DNA of 10,059 nt. It comes from GCA-003244245 sp964250265. GTDB taxonomy: Bacteria > Actinomycetota > Actinomycetes > Mycobacteriales > Pseudonocardiaceae. Location of the stretch: NCBI GenBank assembly GCA_964250265.1, contig CAXUFG010000201.1:1-10059 (forward strand), read 5' to 3'. Shown in pieces: positions 1-6,816 of the stretch. The position numbers were made by a program, and so were the translations under genes. How positions within the stretch are numbered: the first letter of the stretch is position 1; each line of letters starts with the position of its first letter. Under the pieces are notes generated by a model. That model did not search any database and was not told where the DNA came from. It saw only the letters and a program-made list of their open reading frames with translations.

Positions 1-945
1 GGGTGGGGGGACCCCGGCATCGGCGAATGCTGCCTTGATGCCCGCCAGGAGTGCCCGTTGGACCGCCCACTGCCGGCCGGCCTGCACCTTGGTCGTGATC
101 CGCAGTGTCACACCTTCTGAATTGATCGATTCAACTCCGAGCACCAAGGGGGGTTCTAGCACATCGGCAGCCAGCGCGCTGCCGTCCGCGGTGAGTTCGG
201 TTGCAGTACGGCCGGCGAGCTCAGTCGATGTCGAGATGTCCGCGTCATGCCCGATGGGCAGATCGACGACGGCCACCGAATAGCCCTGGCTGGAGTTTCC
301 GACCCGCAGCACCTCGCCGTTGCGGACGTACCACACGGTGCCCTTGGTGTCCCTCAGGGTGGTGACCCGCAGACCGACCGCCTCCACCGTTCCGGTGGCC
401 TCGCCGAGATCGATCACGTCGCCAACCCCGTACTGGTCTTCGACCAGCATGAACATCCCTGACAGGAAGTCCTTGACCAGATTCTGCGCGCCGAAGCCCA
501 GCGCGATGCCGAGGATGCCGGCCGAGGCGATGATCGGCCCAAGGTTGATCCCCAGCTCACCCACCACCAGGGTGAACGCCACCCCGTAGACCACCAGCGT
601 GGTGCCCGAGCGCAGCACCGAGCCGATCGTGCGGGCCCGCTGGGATCGCCGTGCCGAGAGCAACCCAGTGCCCAGCCAGGATTCCGGGGCCCGCTCCCGC
701 AGCGGTCGCAGTAATCCGGGGGGCGGTCCCTCCGCCGTCACCTGGCTCAACCGTTTGATAGCCCGGTGCGCCATCAGCCGGATCACGACCGCAAGCACCA
801 GGATCAGCAGGATCCGTAACCCGGTCCCCACGACGGCATCGGCGTAGCGGGACAGCAGGTCGTTTTGGGTGAGTTGATAAATGCGTGCGCACCATGAGCC
901 CTCGTCGCGGGAGCAGTCGGGCTGGAATAACGGCGGGAAGATCAT
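1..945 (-). CDS. MscS-family mechanosensitive ion channel (C-terminus cut by window edge)
   Basis: Small-conductance mechanosensitive channel of the MscS type, a plasma-membrane valve that opens under membrane tension to release solutes after osmotic downshock. The frame is open from the ATG at 945 to base 1, giving 315 residues with no stop, so the C-terminus lies outside. Hydrophobic segments lie at about residues 38-58, 113-134 and 135-168. The last contains the Gly/Ala-rich pore helix typical of TM3 (GIALGFGAQN) followed by the family block KDFLSGMFMLVEDQYGVGDVI-like (residues about 158-178) that leads into the beta domain. After it come the expected strands (VEAVGLRVTTLRD, VWYVRNGEVL). 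The start is supported by GGAGGT at 955-960, 9 nt upstream. The gene is divergent from the HNH gene, with 166 bp between the two starts. The family assignment is firm. The ion preference and the conditions under which it acts cannot be read from the sequence. Confidence 0.93.
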   Translation of the reverse strand, partial: MIFPPLFQPDCSRDEGSWCARIYQLTQNDLLSRYADAVVGTGLRILLILVLAVVIRLMAHRAIKRLSQVTAEGPPPGLLRPLRERAPESWLGTGLLSARRSQRARTIGSVLRSGTTLVVYGVAFTLVVGELGINLGPIIASAGILGIALGFGAQNLVKDFLSGMFMLVEDQYGVGDVIDLGEATGTVEAVGLRVTTLRDTKGTVWYVRNGEVLRVGNSSQGYSVAVVDLPIGHDADISTSTELAGRTATELTADGSALAADVLEPPLVLGVESINSEGVTLRITTKVQAGRQWAVQRALLAGIKAAFADAGVPPP

Positions 946-1099
946 CTGATGGGCACCTCCGGTCAACCGCCGGACTTTATCCGGAGTCCCCCTCCGACCA
1001 CCTCTGGTGGCCCCCTCAACGTGCGGTCACCGACACGCGGCACTCTCCGACACGTGCGCGATGGCCGCCCTTTATGGTGGACTAGTCGCGCGCATTGGC
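946..1099. promoter_or_regulatory. Divergent promoter region between the MscS and HNH genes
   Basis: A 166-bp region separates the two divergent starts (945 and 1112). It contains CCACC-TCT-GGTGG at 998-1010, GGACT/AGTCC arms at 972-976 and 985-989, and two direct copies of CCGACACG at 1030-1037 and 1047-1054, 17 bp apart. Any of these could be regulatory. No clear -35/-10 pair was found. Confidence 0.4.
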
Positions 1100-1105
1100 G
1101 GAGGT
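1100..1105 (+). promoter_or_regulatory. Ribosome binding site deciding the HNH gene start
   Basis: GGAGGT lies 6 nt before the GTG at 1112. This is the only strong Shine-Dalgarno match upstream of the conserved part of the HNH gene, and it argues against the longer in-frame start at 1007. Confidence 0.75.
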
Positions 1106-1111
1106 GGTCGC

Positions 1112-1780
1112 GTGCACGACCGACAACCCAGCCCGGAGGGTCACCCAGCGGGGGCGGACCAGCGGACCGCCTCGCGCTCAGGAACCTCAACCGGGCTTCT
1201 CGAAACCACTGTCCTCGTCGCGAACCATGCTGTTGCTGACCAGCCCCGGGCTACCGGTGCACCGGCCTGGGGACGCCGGCGAGTCCTGCTGCTCAATGCC
1301 AGCTTCGAACCGCTGACCGCCCTGCCGTTGCGCCGAGCCGTCGTCCTGGTGGTGTGTGGCAAAGCTGACGTCGTGCACGGCGACGCCGCGGGTCTGGTGC
1401 TGCACTCCGCGACTGCCAGCGTGGTGGCTCCCTCAGTGATCAAACTATGCACCTATGTGCGGGTGCCCTACCGGGCGCGGGTCCCGATGACCAGGGCGGC
1501 GTTGATGCATCGCGATCGTTATCGCTGCGGTTATTGCGGGGCGCGCGCGGAGACCATTGACCACGTGGTGCCGCGCAGCCGCGGCGGCGAGCATTGCTGG
1601 GAGAACTGCGTGGCCTGCTGCTCCCTGTGCAACCATCGCAAGGCCGACCGGCTGCTCAGCGAATTGGGGTGGAAGCTGCGGGTGGCCCCGCGCGCCCCGC
1701 GCGGGCAGCACTGGCGGCTACTGGCCACAGTGCCCGACGCCGACCCGCTGTGGTTGCCCTACTTCGGCGAGGTCGCCTGA
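1112..1780 (+). CDS. HNH endonuclease-like protein (Rv2469c-type)
   Basis: Zinc-stabilised HNH nuclease-fold protein of 222 residues. The substrate is unknown; such proteins cut or nick DNA, but the role of this conserved actinobacterial subgroup is not established as far as I know. The HNH module sits at residues about 139-177: C139-x-x-C142, then D150-H151, P154-R-S-R-G-G, W163-E-N165, and C170-x-x-C173-N174-H175-x-x-K177. Thus the four zinc cysteines and the His/Asn catalytic positions are all present. The middle (residues about 55-130) carries a conserved stretch reading VLLLN-FEPL-ALPLRRAV, then VPYRARVPMTRAALMHRD just before the zinc site. The first 50 residues are low-complexity and poorly conserved. 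The GTG at 1112 is chosen because of GGAGGT at 1100-1105; the frame extends back to 1007 but without a ribosome binding site there. It is followed by the amidase gene 44 nt downstream. Its place next to ctaJ-like and DUF5130-like genes matches my recollection of the mycobacterial order. Confidence 0.88.
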   Translation: MHDRQPSPEGHPAGADQRTASRSGTSTGLLETTVLVANHAVADQPRATGAPAWGRRRVLLLNASFEPLTALPLRRAVVLVVCGKADVVHGDAAGLVLHSATASVVAPSVIKLCTYVRVPYRARVPMTRAALMHRDRYRCGYCGARAETIDHVVPRSRGGEHCWENCVACCSLCNHRKADRLLSELGWKLRVAPRAPRGQHWRLLATVPDADPLWLPYFGEVA

Positions 1781-1824
1781 TGCAATCAAGGAGCGGGGCC
1801 TCCGCCCGCCCGTAGGCTGGATCT

Positions 1825-3246
1825 GTGGCAGACCTACATGAGTTGACCGCCCTGGAACAGGCCGCGGTAGTGCGTCGGCGTGAGGTGAGTCCCAGCGAGC
1901 TCGTCGAGCACTACCTGCGCCGCGTGGAGGAGAGAAGCACCCAACTAGGCGCTTTCGTCACGGTCACCGCCGACCGGGCGATGGACGCGGCCCGGGCCGC
2001 GGATCTTCTGGTGACCAGGGCCGATCCAGCTGAGCTGCCGCCACTGCTGGGGGTCCCGACTGCGATCAAAGATCTCACCGTCACCGCCGGCGTCCGCACT
2101 ACTTTCGGCTCCGCGATCTACGCTCAGTACCTGCCTGCTTTCGACGATGATGTGGTCGGGTTTCTGGCCGCCGCCGGGACGATCAGCCTAGGCAAGACGA
2201 GTACCCCCGAGTTCGGGTTGTGCTGCTACACCGAGCCGGCCGGCCTGCCGCCCGCGGTGAGCCCCTGGGATACCAGCCGTTCGGCCGGCGGCTCCTCCGG
2301 TGGGGCGGCGGCCGCAGTGACGGCTGGGTTGGTGCCCTTCGCGCAGGCCACCGACGGTGGCGGTTCGATCCGTGGGCCAGCGGCGTCGTGTGGCGTGGTG
2401 GGTCTCAAGCCCAGCCGTGGACGGGTCTCCCGCGGCCCGGCTGCGGGCGATGGGTTCCTCTCAGTGATAGGGCCACTAGCCCGTTCCGTGGAGGACGCCG
2501 CCGCGCTACTTGACGCCATGGCGGTGCCGTGCCTGACCGAGCCGGTGATCGCGCCGCCGCTGCCGGCGGGACGGACCTTCCTCGAGTACGCGCGCCGAGA
2601 GCCCGGACGGTTACGTATCGGGCGCTACGCAGATTCTCCACTACCCGGCGTCGAACTGGCCCCCGAGTGCCGTCGAGCTTGGGAAGACACCGCTGCACTG
2701 CTGGCCGGGCTGAGCCATGACGTGGTGGACACGGTCTCTCCGTTCGACCGGGAGGTGCTGCAGCCGCCCTTCGAGACGCTCTGGGCAGTGGGCGCTACCT
2801 CAGTGCCGGTGCCCGTGGAAGCCCAGGGTGCGCTGCTGCCGTTCACCCGGTGGCTTCGTGAGCTGGGGGCCGCGGTCAGCGGGCCGGATCTGTTGCGGGC
2901 GATCGGGCAGGTCCAGTGCGTGGCCCGGGCGGCGATCGCGGCGCACCTGGAATTCGATGCGGTGCTCACCCCCACATTGGCGCAGCTGCCACCACCGGTC
3001 GGGTGGTTCAGTTCGGCACCTCCGGCGGAGAATTTCGAACGGCAGAAGCGATTCATTCCTTATGCCGCGCTGTACAACATCACCGGCCAGCCCGCCGTCT
3101 CGCTGCCGATGCACTGGACCGACGGCGGGCTCCCGGTGGGGATCCAGCTAGTAGGTCGACCCGGCGGAGAAGCAGCGCTGCTCGCGTTGGCCGGGCAACT
3201 CGAGCGCGCTGCGCCGTGGGCACATCGCCGACCGCCTACCTGGTGA
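1825..3246 (+). CDS. Amidase signature family hydrolase
   Basis: Amidase-signature (AS) enzyme of 473 residues that hydrolyses a carboxamide to acid plus ammonia or amine, most likely in the cytoplasm because no signal peptide is visible. The Ser-cisSer-Lys triad is complete: K82 (in AIKD), S157 (first Ser of GGSSGG, residues 155-160) and S181 (in DGGGSIR), with the 24-residue spacing between the two serines that the family shows. The C-terminal YNITGQPAVSLPM segment and GLPVGIQLVG are also standard. It reads DGGGSIR rather than the DTGGSIR common in GatA, and the rest is closer to stand-alone amidases, so I do not call it the glutamyl-tRNA amidotransferase subunit. The substrate cannot be predicted. 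The start is a GTG at 1825 with only a weak ribosome binding site, but the protein aligns with the family from its first residues (L-ELTALEQAAVVRRREVS). I do not recall an amidase at this place in mycobacteria, so it may be an insertion into a conserved block. Confidence 0.92.
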   Translation: MADLHELTALEQAAVVRRREVSPSELVEHYLRRVEERSTQLGAFVTVTADRAMDAARAADLLVTRADPAELPPLLGVPTAIKDLTVTAGVRTTFGSAIYAQYLPAFDDDVVGFLAAAGTISLGKTSTPEFGLCCYTEPAGLPPAVSPWDTSRSAGGSSGGAAAAVTAGLVPFAQATDGGGSIRGPAASCGVVGLKPSRGRVSRGPAAGDGFLSVIGPLARSVEDAAALLDAMAVPCLTEPVIAPPLPAGRTFLEYARREPGRLRIGRYADSPLPGVELAPECRRAWEDTAALLAGLSHDVVDTVSPFDREVLQPPFETLWAVGATSVPVPVEAQGALLPFTRWLRELGAAVSGPDLLRAIGQVQCVARAAIAAHLEFDAVLTPTLAQLPPPVGWFSSAPPAENFERQKRFIPYAALYNITGQPAVSLPMHWTDGGLPVGIQLVGRPGGEAALLALAGQLERAAPWAHRRPPTW

Positions 3247-3281
3247 GGCGGCGGTTGACTCCGGTCAGCTACCGTGATCTC

Positions 3282-3530
3282 GTGACATCGCTGGAGATCA
3301 TCCTCGTGCTGGCGGGCGCGCCGCTGGTCATCATGGTCTTACTGGGGCTGTTGACGCTCCGGACGGCCTTCGCTCGGCCGCGCCGCTACCGGCCCGGCGA
3401 TGAGTGGAATCACCCCCCGGTGTTGTGGACGGCGAATCCTGAGACCCTGCGTGACGGCGTGAGCGCCCACCACACCCATCACGGCCAGGGATCCGGTGGA
3501 GCCCGTGGAGGTGCCCGTGGCAACTGGTGA
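3282..3530 (+). CDS. ctaJ: Small membrane protein resembling aa3 cytochrome oxidase subunit CtaJ
   Basis: Small protein of 82 residues with one N-terminal transmembrane helix (residues about 4-27, LEIILVLAGAPLV-LLGLLTL). It continues with a basic and aromatic segment (RPRRYRPGDEWNHPPVLW, then NPE) and a Gly/Arg-rich end finishing GGARGNW. This architecture, the PRYRPG-W signature and the GARG-W terminus match, from memory, the accessory subunit CtaJ of the actinobacterial bcc-aa3 respiratory supercomplex. CtaJ sits in the inner membrane beside cytochrome aa3 oxidase, with its polar part outside the lipid. The GTG at 3282 is chosen because the helix begins directly after it; the frame is open far upstream but that part overlaps the amidase and is not coding in this frame. 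The ribosome binding site is poor. It starts 35 nt after the amidase and overlaps the next gene, so it is probably translated from the same transcript as both. The assignment rests on pattern recognition; a search should confirm it. Confidence 0.72.
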   Translation: MTSLEIILVLAGAPLVIMVLLGLLTLRTAFARPRRYRPGDEWNHPPVLWTANPETLRDGVSAHHTHHGQGSGGARGGARGNW

Positions 3531-4020
3531 TGAGAAACACGCCGACCCTATGGTGCGCAACCAGCCTCAGGACGACGACTACCAGCGAGGACTTGCGCCC
3601 GGCGAAGCTGTGGTCGGCACGGGACGGATCTCCGCTGCGCGGCAGGTCAGGCCGGTGCTGCGCACGCTGCCCTTCAGCCGCTCACAACTCGCGAAACTCG
3701 ACGACGCGCTGGTCCGGGCCAGCCGCATCGCGAGCTTGCACTTCGGGATCTATCTCGGCGACCTCGGCTCCGATACCCGCATCCGGGCCGAGGAACTGCA
3801 CGATTCGATGGGGGTGTGGGCTGATGACGCGGTGCTGGTGGCCGTCTCACCCGGTCAGCGGGTTGTCGAGGTGGTCACTGGTTGCAAGGTCGCGAGTCGG
3901 CTTCCCGACCGTGGTTGCAAGCTCGCGGTGGAGAGCATGGTGTCCTTGTTCAAGGACGGCGACCTCGCCGGGGGTCTGAGCTCCGGGCTGCGGATGCTCG
4001 CAGATGAAACCCGCTCGTGA
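3517..4020 (+). CDS. DUF5130-like protein (Rv2468c-type)
   Basis: Protein of 167 residues from the GTG at 3517 with no signal peptide or membrane helix. After a polar N-terminal tail it has the pattern of the DUF5130/TPM-like fold: a GEAVVGTGRISAA strand, a helix (SQLAKLDDALVRASRIASLHFGIYLGDLG), a second helix (RIRAEELHDSMG) and a strand pair (DAVLVAVSPGQRVVEVVTG). A C-terminal helix carries SMVSLFKDGDLAGGLSSGLRML. The biochemical function of this family is unknown to me. GTG 3517 is favoured by GGAGGT at 3507-3512, 4 nt upstream; an in-frame GTG at 3496, preceded by AGGGA, would give 174 residues. Either start lies inside the end of the ctaJ-like gene, so the two are likely translationally coupled. 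The stop is followed by the convergent pepN stop after 25 nt. The coupling to ctaJ hints at a link to the respiratory oxidase or its membrane, but this is inference only. Confidence 0.82.
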   Translation: MATGDEKHADPMVRNQPQDDDYQRGLAPGEAVVGTGRISAARQVRPVLRTLPFSRSQLAKLDDALVRASRIASLHFGIYLGDLGSDTRIRAEELHDSMGVWADDAVLVAVSPGQRVVEVVTGCKVASRLPDRGCKLAVESMVSLFKDGDLAGGLSSGLRMLADETRS

Positions 4021-4040
4021 GTGGGAAACAGTGTTATAGA

Positions 4041-4069
4041 ACGGGTTACCACGAAAGAGCGGTCCCCGT
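4041..4069. terminator. Possible hairpin between convergent DUF5130-like and pepN genes
   Basis: An imperfect dyad: ACGGG-tt-ACC at 4041-4050 can pair with GGT-c-CCCGT at 4061-4069 around a 10-nt loop (4051-4060). It covers the pepN stop codon and lies just beyond the DUF5130-like stop, where a shared terminator is expected. There is no T-tract on either side, so intrinsic termination is unproven. Confidence 0.3.
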
Positions 4070-6679
4070 GGGAGAAACGGGCCCCCCCCCCCCCCCCCGG
4101 CCGGCGCCCCCCCCGGGGGCCGCCAGCGCCCGGACCACCCCGGCCCGACCCTCGGACACCAGCCGGCGCAACGCGGGCGGCTGCTCAGTTGTCTCCAGCC
4201 AGGCCCTCGCGGCGTCCGCGCAGCGTTGCTCGACCACCCACGACGGGAATAGGCCGATCACACAGGACTGCGCCCGTTCAGAGGTCCGGCGCTGCCACAC
4301 GTCGGCGATCTCGGTGAAGTACCGGTCCAGGTAGGGCGCCAGCAGCTGCTTCTGCGCGGGGTGGCTGAAACCCCCGATGATCGCCTCGCTAAGGGCGTTG
4401 GGTAGCTCGTCGTCGTACATCGCTCGTTGCCAGGCGCGTTCCTTGGCTGCTGGGGTAGGTAACAGCGCGCGAGCCCGCTCGGCTTGCCGGCGCCCGGTCG
4501 CGGTGGCATCGCGTTCCTGCTCGGCATCGATCTCGTCCTCGCCCACCGCACCGTGCGCGATGAGAGCCTGCAGCAGCCGCCAGCGCAGGTCGGTGTCCAC
4601 CGTCAGCCCCTCGGGCACGCCATCCCCGGCCAGCCAGCCCGCCAGCGCATCCAGTTCCGGCTTACCCAGCAGCGCTGCACTCAACGCATTGACCAGAGTG
4701 AGCTGATGATCGGAGCCGGCCTGCGCGGTGTTGATGAGCTTCATAAGGGTGCTGGTGCATTTGGGCCAGCCGTCCTCGCTAGCCCAGCCCGGGTCGGCAT
4801 AGGAGGACACCGCAACCTGCGCCTGTGCCAACAACCTTTGCACCACGCCCACTTCGGTCTCGGCGGGCAACCCGCCCAGCACTACCGCGACGAAGTCCCT
4901 CGCTTTGAACTCGGCTTCGCGAGTCATCTCCCAGGCCGCTGACCAGCACAATGTGCGGGGCAGCGACTCAGCGATGTCGCCGATCCGGTCGACCAGCGTC
5001 GCCAGCGAGCCCTCGTCGAGTCGCATCGTGCAGTAGGTGAGGTCATCGTCGTTGACCAGCACGAGTTGACCCGCAGGAACCCCGACCAGCGCGGGCACCT
5101 CGGTGCGCTCCCCGCTGACGTCGAGCTCCACGCGATGGGTGCGCACCAGCGCACCGCCCTGCGCGGAGTCGATGCTCGGGGAGTCGTAGACGCCGACAGC
5201 GAGACGGTGGGTGCGTCGCTCCCCGGCCCCAGGGCGAGCGCCGCCTTGGAGCACTGCGAAGGAGGCGAACGAGCCGTCATCGTCGAGGGTGAATTCCGGT
5301 CGCAGCGTGTTGAGTCCGGTGGTCTCCAACCATTGCGCGCTCCAGCCCGACAGGTCACGACCAGAGGCCTGCTCCAGCGCAGCCAACAGGTCGGCGAGCG
5401 TGGCGTTGCCCCAAGCGTGCCGGGTGAAATAGATCCGCAGACCGGCGAGGAACTCCTCCAGACCGACGTAGGCGACGAGCTGGCGCAGCACACTGGCGCC
5501 CTTGGCGTAGGTGATGCCATCGAAGTTGACCTCGACGGCCTGCACGTCGGGGATCTTGCAGGCGATCGGGTGGGTGGAGGGCAGCTGGTCCTGCCGGTAC
5601 GCCCAGGACTTTTCCACGGTGGCGAAGGTCGTCCATGCGCCGGTGTACTCGGTGGCCTGCGCCTGGCACAGGACCGAGGCCCAGGTGGCGAAGGACTCGT
5701 TGAGCCACAAGTCGTCCCACCACCGCATGGTCACCAGATCGCCGAACCACATGTGCGCCATCTCGTGGAGCACCGTCTCGCAGCGACGCTCGTAGAGATA
5801 GCGGGTCACCCGGCTACGGAAGACGTAGTCCTCCAGGAAGGTCACGCAACCGGCGTTCTCCATCGCTCCGGCATTGAATTCTGGCACGAAGCACTGGTCG
5901 TATTTCTCGAACGGGTAACCCCGCCCGAAGGCGTGGTGGTAGAAGCCGAAACCTTGCTTGGTTTCGGTGAACAGGCGTTCGGCGTCCATGTGTTCGGCCA
6001 GCGAGGCGCGGCAGTAGATGCCCAGCGGTATCGTGCCGTTCTCGTCGCGGTATTCATCGGTCCACTGCGCGAAGGGACCGGCGACCAGCGCCACGATGTA
6101 GGGGCTGATCCGGGCACTGTCGGCGAAGACATGGCGCACCCCGCCGTCATCGTGCTGCTCAGTGCGCTCGCAAGGCGCGTTGGAGATCACCACCCAGTCA
6201 GCGGGCGCGAGGACCCGGATACGGTGGATCGCTTTGAGATCCGGCTGGTCGAAGCAGGCGTACATCCGCTTGGCATCGGCGGTCTCGAACTGGCTGTAGA
6301 GGTACACGCCGCCATCGACCGGATCGGTGAAGCGGTGCAGTCCCTCGCCGGTGTTCATGTACCGGCCCTCCGCCTCGATGATGACTTCGTTGTTCGCGGC
6401 CAAGGTTGGCAGCGCGATTCCCTTGGCCTCGTCATAGCCGGCGATGTCGAGGACGGTCCCATTGAGACTCGCAGCGCTGACTCGGGCGGCCACCAGATCG
6501 ATCCAGCTGGACGCGCCCGGGGTGCGGCAGGAGAAACGGACCGTGGTAGTGGTGCGGAACGTGCCGTCGCCCGGCCTGCCGGCACCGTCGGTGAGATCAA
6601 GGTCGACGGTGTAGGAGTCGACGTCGAGCAGCGCGGCGCGCTCGACGGCCTGCTCCTGAGTGAGGTTCGGGACAGCCAC
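4046..6679 (-). CDS. pepN: Aminopeptidase N (M1 family zinc metallopeptidase)
   Basis: Cytoplasmic zinc aminopeptidase of 877 residues that removes N-terminal amino acids from peptides at the end of protein turnover. Domains in order: an N-terminal beta domain (residues about 1-200); the catalytic domain with the exopeptidase motif GAMEN at 271-275, zinc ligands HEMAH at 305-309 with the third ligand E328 in WLNESFATW, and the transition-state tyrosine Y391 in GITYAKG; then the helical ERAP1-type C-terminal domain to about residue 850. All catalytic residues are present. The start is GTG at 6679, with GAGGTG about 6 nt upstream, and the protein begins MAVPNLTQEQAVERA, typical for actinobacteria. 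The last 20 or so residues (after RALAAP, the run GGGAGRGGGGG, ending TALSW) are encoded by the poly-G tract and do not look like a family C-terminus. A length error in the tract would change only this tail. The gene is divergent from the DsbA-like gene (137 bp) and convergent with the DUF5130-like gene. Confidence 0.96.
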   Translation of the reverse strand: MAVPNLTQEQAVERAALLDVDSYTVDLDLTDGAGRPGDGTFRTTTTVRFSCRTPGASSWIDLVAARVSAASLNGTVLDIAGYDEAKGIALPTLAANNEVIIEAEGRYMNTGEGLHRFTDPVDGGVYLYSQFETADAKRMYACFDQPDLKAIHRIRVLAPADWVVISNAPCERTEQHDDGGVRHVFADSARISPYIVALVAGPFAQWTDEYRDENGTIPLGIYCRASLAEHMDAERLFTETKQGFGFYHHAFGRGYPFEKYDQCFVPEFNAGAMENAGCVTFLEDYVFRSRVTRYLYERRCETVLHEMAHMWFGDLVTMRWWDDLWLNESFATWASVLCQAQATEYTGAWTTFATVEKSWAYRQDQLPSTHPIACKIPDVQAVEVNFDGITYAKGASVLRQLVAYVGLEEFLAGLRIYFTRHAWGNATLADLLAALEQASGRDLSGWSAQWLETTGLNTLRPEFTLDDDGSFASFAVLQGGARPGAGERRTHRLAVGVYDSPSIDSAQGGALVRTHRVELDVSGERTEVPALVGVPAGQLVLVNDDDLTYCTMRLDEGSLATLVDRIGDIAESLPRTLCWSAAWEMTREAEFKARDFVAVVLGGLPAETEVGVVQRLLAQAQVAVSSYADPGWASEDGWPKCTSTLMKLINTAQAGSDHQLTLVNALSAALLGKPELDALAGWLAGDGVPEGLTVDTDLRWRLLQALIAHGAVGEDEIDAEQERDATATGRRQAERARALLPTPAAKERAWQRAMYDDELPNALSEAIIGGFSHPAQKQLLAPYLDRYFTEIADVWQRRTSERAQSCVIGLFPSWVVEQRCADAARAWLETTEQPPALRRLVSEGRAGVVRALAAPGGGAGRGGGGGPVSPTGTALSW
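4080..4115. repeat. C17 and C8 homopolymer tracts at the 3' end of pepN
   Basis: An uninterrupted run of 17 C lies at 4082-4098. GGCCGGCG follows, then 8 C and 5 G (CCCCCCCCGGGGG), which can fold on itself. On the pepN strand this encodes a Pro/Gly/Arg-only tail. Runs of this length are very rare in coding DNA of this kind, and they are sites of both sequencing error and real slippage. Confidence 0.9.
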
Positions 6680-6816
6680 AAATCACCTCGGGTGTCAGAT
6701 CGGGGGTCTTTGGGCATCCAATCATGGGCGTGGTCATGCCTGCAGGCGAGTTAAGACCCGGGGAAGAGCTGACCACCCGGACGGGTTGTACTTCGCGACA
6801 AGGAACGGAGAGTGTC
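6680..6816. promoter_or_regulatory. Divergent promoter region between pepN and the DsbA-like gene
   Basis: This 137-bp spacer must hold the start signals for both genes. No convincing -35/-10 pair was found. A short perfect dyad (ACCCG-GA-CGGGT, 6775-6786) lies 30 nt before the DsbA-like start and could be an operator half-site pair or chance. Confidence 0.4.

Noticed and set aside
1007..1111. Longer start of the HNH gene at 1007
   Set aside because: No ribosome binding site there, and the extra 35 residues are low complexity. The GTG at 1112 has GGAGGT 6 nt upstream.
2916..3281. Upstream extension of the ctaJ-like frame
   Set aside because: It overlaps the end of the amidase in another frame, and the amidase frame is clearly the coding one up to 3246. 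The membrane helix begins right after GTG 3282.
5066..6754. A 562-codon open frame on the plus strand
   Set aside because: It is exactly antisense to the catalytic part of pepN, in the register that high GC3 keeps free of stops. Its translation has no family resemblance, while pepN has all M1 motifs.
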